From: a virus
IMG/VR virus record: IMGVR_UViG_3300011114_000900
Location: 1 to 38,910 of that record
Reading direction: 5' to 3' (one strand)
Length of the DNA: 38,910 nucleotides
Shown in pieces: positions 38,037 through 38,910 of this stretch. The translations under genes and the position numbers were made by a program. Each line of letters starts with the position of its first letter. Within the stretch, counting starts at the first letter, position 1. The notes beneath the pieces were generated by a model. The model was not told where the DNA came from, did no database searches, and saw nothing but the letters and a program-made list of their open reading frames with translations.

Positions 38037-38067
38037 GAGCCCGACAGGACGGCAATCCTGCGGGCTC
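38037..38067 (-). terminator. Hairpin, likely terminator on the minus strand
   Basis: GAGCCCG, an unpaired A, CAGGA, a 6-base loop, TCCTG and CGGGCTC form a long hairpin. Reading the minus strand, TTTTCTTTC follows, so it can terminate leftward transcription. On the plus strand no T run follows. It lies between copies A and B of the element. Confidence 0.6.
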
Positions 38068-38135
38068 GGATTTCGGCGGCGAAGGACCCTCACAAGGACC
38101 TAAACCCCTCACGCCTAGGCCGGACTGTAAAGAAC

Positions 38136-38159
38136 CGAAGAGGCCATGTCTACTCTTCG
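38136..38159 (+). other. Hairpin before copy B
   Basis: CGAAGAG and CTCTTCG (7 bp) with a 10-base loop, followed by CTTTAA on the plus strand. Its right arm overlaps the first bases of copy B. Could end a short RNA or act in regulation; evidence is only the inverted repeat. Confidence 0.4.
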
Positions 38160-38206
38160 CTTTAATGATGTTCTCGCGCCCGCGCCGCTACCCGTACGTA
38201 ACCGCG
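38157..38206. repeat. Duplicated 50-bp GC-rich element, copy B
   Basis: Same order as copy A: TCGCTTTA, a 7-base variable part, the 18-mer TCTCGCGCCCGCGCCGCT, two bases, CCGTA, 5 bases, CCGCG. It is 206 bp from copy A in the same orientation. It precedes a purine-rich AGAGGAGGAT and the candidate promoter of the next gene. Confidence 0.8.
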
Positions 38207-38229
38207 CGAAGAGGAGGATATTTCCCTAT

Positions 38230-38258
38230 TGACTGTTGCGACCGTATCGGGCATTAGG
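38230..38258 (+). promoter_or_regulatory. Candidate promoter for the DnaA-like operon
   Basis: TTGACT (5 of 6 to consensus), 17 bp, then CATTAG (poor -10). It lies between copy B and the gene at 38295. The weak -10 suggests an activated promoter or a relaxed host consensus. Confidence 0.3.
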
Positions 38259-38294
38259 GGCGTCGCAGCACCTGCGCTGCGCTAGGAGGAGCTT

Positions 38295-38579
38295 ATGACG
38301 ACCTGCATTGATGTCATGATGTACCAGGCCGCTCTCACGGAGCCGAGACCGATCGGGGTGAGATACACATGGACGGCCGAAGAGGCGACGTCGGGCCGGG
38401 CGGGACGATCCGCTGACCGTCTGACGCTGGCGATCGGGACCGCGTATGTAAACGCGCTGAGCGTCGTGATCGAGGAGTCCACCGCCGAGGCCCTTGCCTA
38501 CGCGATCATCGGCGCCATTGCCGACCGTCGCCGAAACCTCGCCCTCTTGGCGCCCAAGGCAGAGGAGGTCCGGGCATGA
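38295..38579 (+). CDS. Hypothetical protein upstream of the DnaA-like gene
   Basis: A 94-residue protein behind an AGGAGGAG ribosome site. An alanine-rich helical C-terminal half (A-L-A-Y-A-I-I-G-A-I-A-D-R-R-R) follows a mixed N-terminus (C-I-D-V-M-M-Y-Q-A-A-L-T-E-P). It overlaps the next start by ATGA. No known family; probably an early regulatory or replication partner. Confidence 0.55.
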   Translation: MTTCIDVMMYQAALTEPRPIGVRYTWTAEEATSGRAGRSADRLTLAIGTAYVNALSVVIEESTAEALAYAIIGAIADRRRNLALLAPKAEEVRA

Positions 38580-38881
38580 TGGATCCTAATCACCAAGCCG
38601 CTGAGGCGATCGTGCATCTCATCGCGGATCATTTCGGTGTGCCGGTTCAAGACATTCTCGGACCGCGGCGTAACCCGCCCCTTCCCTTGGCCCGCGCGAT
38701 CGCCGCTGCGATCATGTACGACCTGCTGAGGGGAATGACGACAACCTCGATCGCCCACTACTTCAACGGTAGGACTCATAACTTCACACTGCGATCGGTC
38801 GAGATCTGCAAGAACACCGAGACCTATGCCCGCTTGCGTCAGCGGGCGCTCAACATGCCAGCGGTGGAGCGCCTGCCATGA
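38576..38881 (+). CDS. Stand-alone DnaA domain IV-like protein
   Basis: A 101-residue protein that matches the C-terminal DNA-binding domain of DnaA: F-G-V-P-V-Q-D-I-L-G-P-R-R, an A-R-A-I-A-A-A-I-M-Y-D-L-L-R helix, then T-S-I-A-H-Y-F-N-G-R-T-H-N-F-T. Normal DnaA reads G-G-R-D-H-T-T-V at the last site, so the motif is altered (R-T-H-N-F-T). The AAA+ part is absent. It may recognise DNA at a phage or host origin, or compete with host DnaA. It begins with an ATGA overlap. Confidence 0.75.
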   Translation: MMDPNHQAAEAIVHLIADHFGVPVQDILGPRRNPPLPLARAIAAAIMYDLLRGMTTTSIAHYFNGRTHNFTLRSVEICKNTETYARLRQRALNMPAVERLP

Positions 38882-38910
38882 GCGAACGTCGAGCTTGCCA
38901 AGGCGCCGGC
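38878..38910 (+). CDS. Start of a further gene, cut by the window end
   Basis: An ATG in an ATGA overlap with the DnaA-like gene; only 11 codons (M-S-E-R-R-A-C-Q-G-A-G) are visible. The short string resembles the start of some IS3 OrfB transposases, but this is too little to use. Likely the next gene of the operon. Confidence 0.4.
   Translation, partial: MSERRACQGAG

Larger units (their letters stand above)
37777..38294. other. Long non-coding region with repeats and hairpins
   Basis: No convincing gene. A plus-strand frame at 38018-38257 (79 residues, arginine/proline-rich) has a fair GAGGGA site but runs through a hairpin and the second copy of a duplicated element, so I do not call it. 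The region is very GC-rich and holds two copies of a 50-bp element, a third degenerate copy, two hairpins and a candidate promoter before the next gene. Confidence 0.6.

Noticed and set aside
38018-38257. 79-residue plus-strand frame with a GAGGGA site
   Set aside because: It runs through a perfect hairpin and copy B of the duplicated element; arginine/proline-rich. A leader peptide cannot be excluded.
38878-38910. IS3-type transposase start
   Set aside because: M-S-E-R-R-A-C is similar to some OrfB starts, but eleven codons are too few, and the gene is embedded by ATGA in a phage operon.
1-38910. Cyanobacterial HIP1 (GCGATCGC) as host marker
   Set aside because: I saw only about seven copies (for example near 434, 1487, 5782, 9798, 10868, 21811 and 38690), far fewer than in HIP1-rich genomes; a high G+C content and GATC use explain it.
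1-38910. tRNA genes, CRISPR arrays, integrase or attachment sites
   Set aside because: None could be recognised by eye on either strand.

Overview
This window is a large part of the genome of a tailed double-stranded DNA bacteriophage, most likely short-tailed (podovirus-like). It carries terminase, portal, scaffold, major capsid, adaptor and nozzle-type genes plus large internal/ejection-type proteins, but no recognisable tape-measure, tail-tube or sheath gene. The sequence is G+C-rich by eye (around 60 %, not computed), genes are tightly packed with many ATGA, GTGA and TGATG junctions, and Shine-Dalgarno sites are strong. No integrase, repressor, tRNA, rRNA, insertion sequence or CRISPR array is visible, so nothing here argues for lysogeny. 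The 3TM holin of gene-transfer-agent type, the FkbM/MAF-like genes and the base composition suggest a proteobacterial, perhaps alphaproteobacterial, host. That is a weak inference.

Layout. (1) 1-2523, plus strand: recombination and replication accessory genes (YqaJ-type exonuclease, ERF annealing protein, a small protein with an SSB-like C-terminal tip, an AT-hook protein), ending in an M15 peptidase endolysin. (2) 2513-35259, minus strand: one long late block read leftwards. From its promoter-proximal end it runs TerS, TerL, a small winged-helix-like protein, a glycan and methyl-transfer island with an embedded nuclease (27339-32758), portal, structural proteins, a run of tiny basic proteins, a phage GroES, scaffold, decoration protein, major capsid protein, a terminator, a triplicated structural protein, adaptor, nozzle, ejection proteins, tail fibre, tail spike and finally a 3TM holin. 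(3) 35260-35842: a divergent control region with a G-rich repeat array, palindromes and a promoter. (4) 35855-38910, plus strand: small early-type genes, a strong terminator, a roughly 570-bp non-coding region with a duplicated GC-rich element and hairpins, then a stand-alone DnaA-domain-IV protein.

How it works together. Plus-strand genes at both ends look like early genes (recombination and replication control). The minus-strand block builds, packages and releases the virion. The phage seems to supply its own co-chaperonin beside scaffold and capsid genes. It also carries a set of glycosyltransferases and methyltransferases between terminase and portal that could decorate the virion or the host surface.

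Most notable: the glycan-modification island with a GT-MAF fusion; the skew-switching G-rich array next to terS (candidate origin or packaging site); the duplicated 50-bp element beside the DnaA-like gene; the triplicated structural protein; the phage GroES; and four micro-genes of 11-56 codons.
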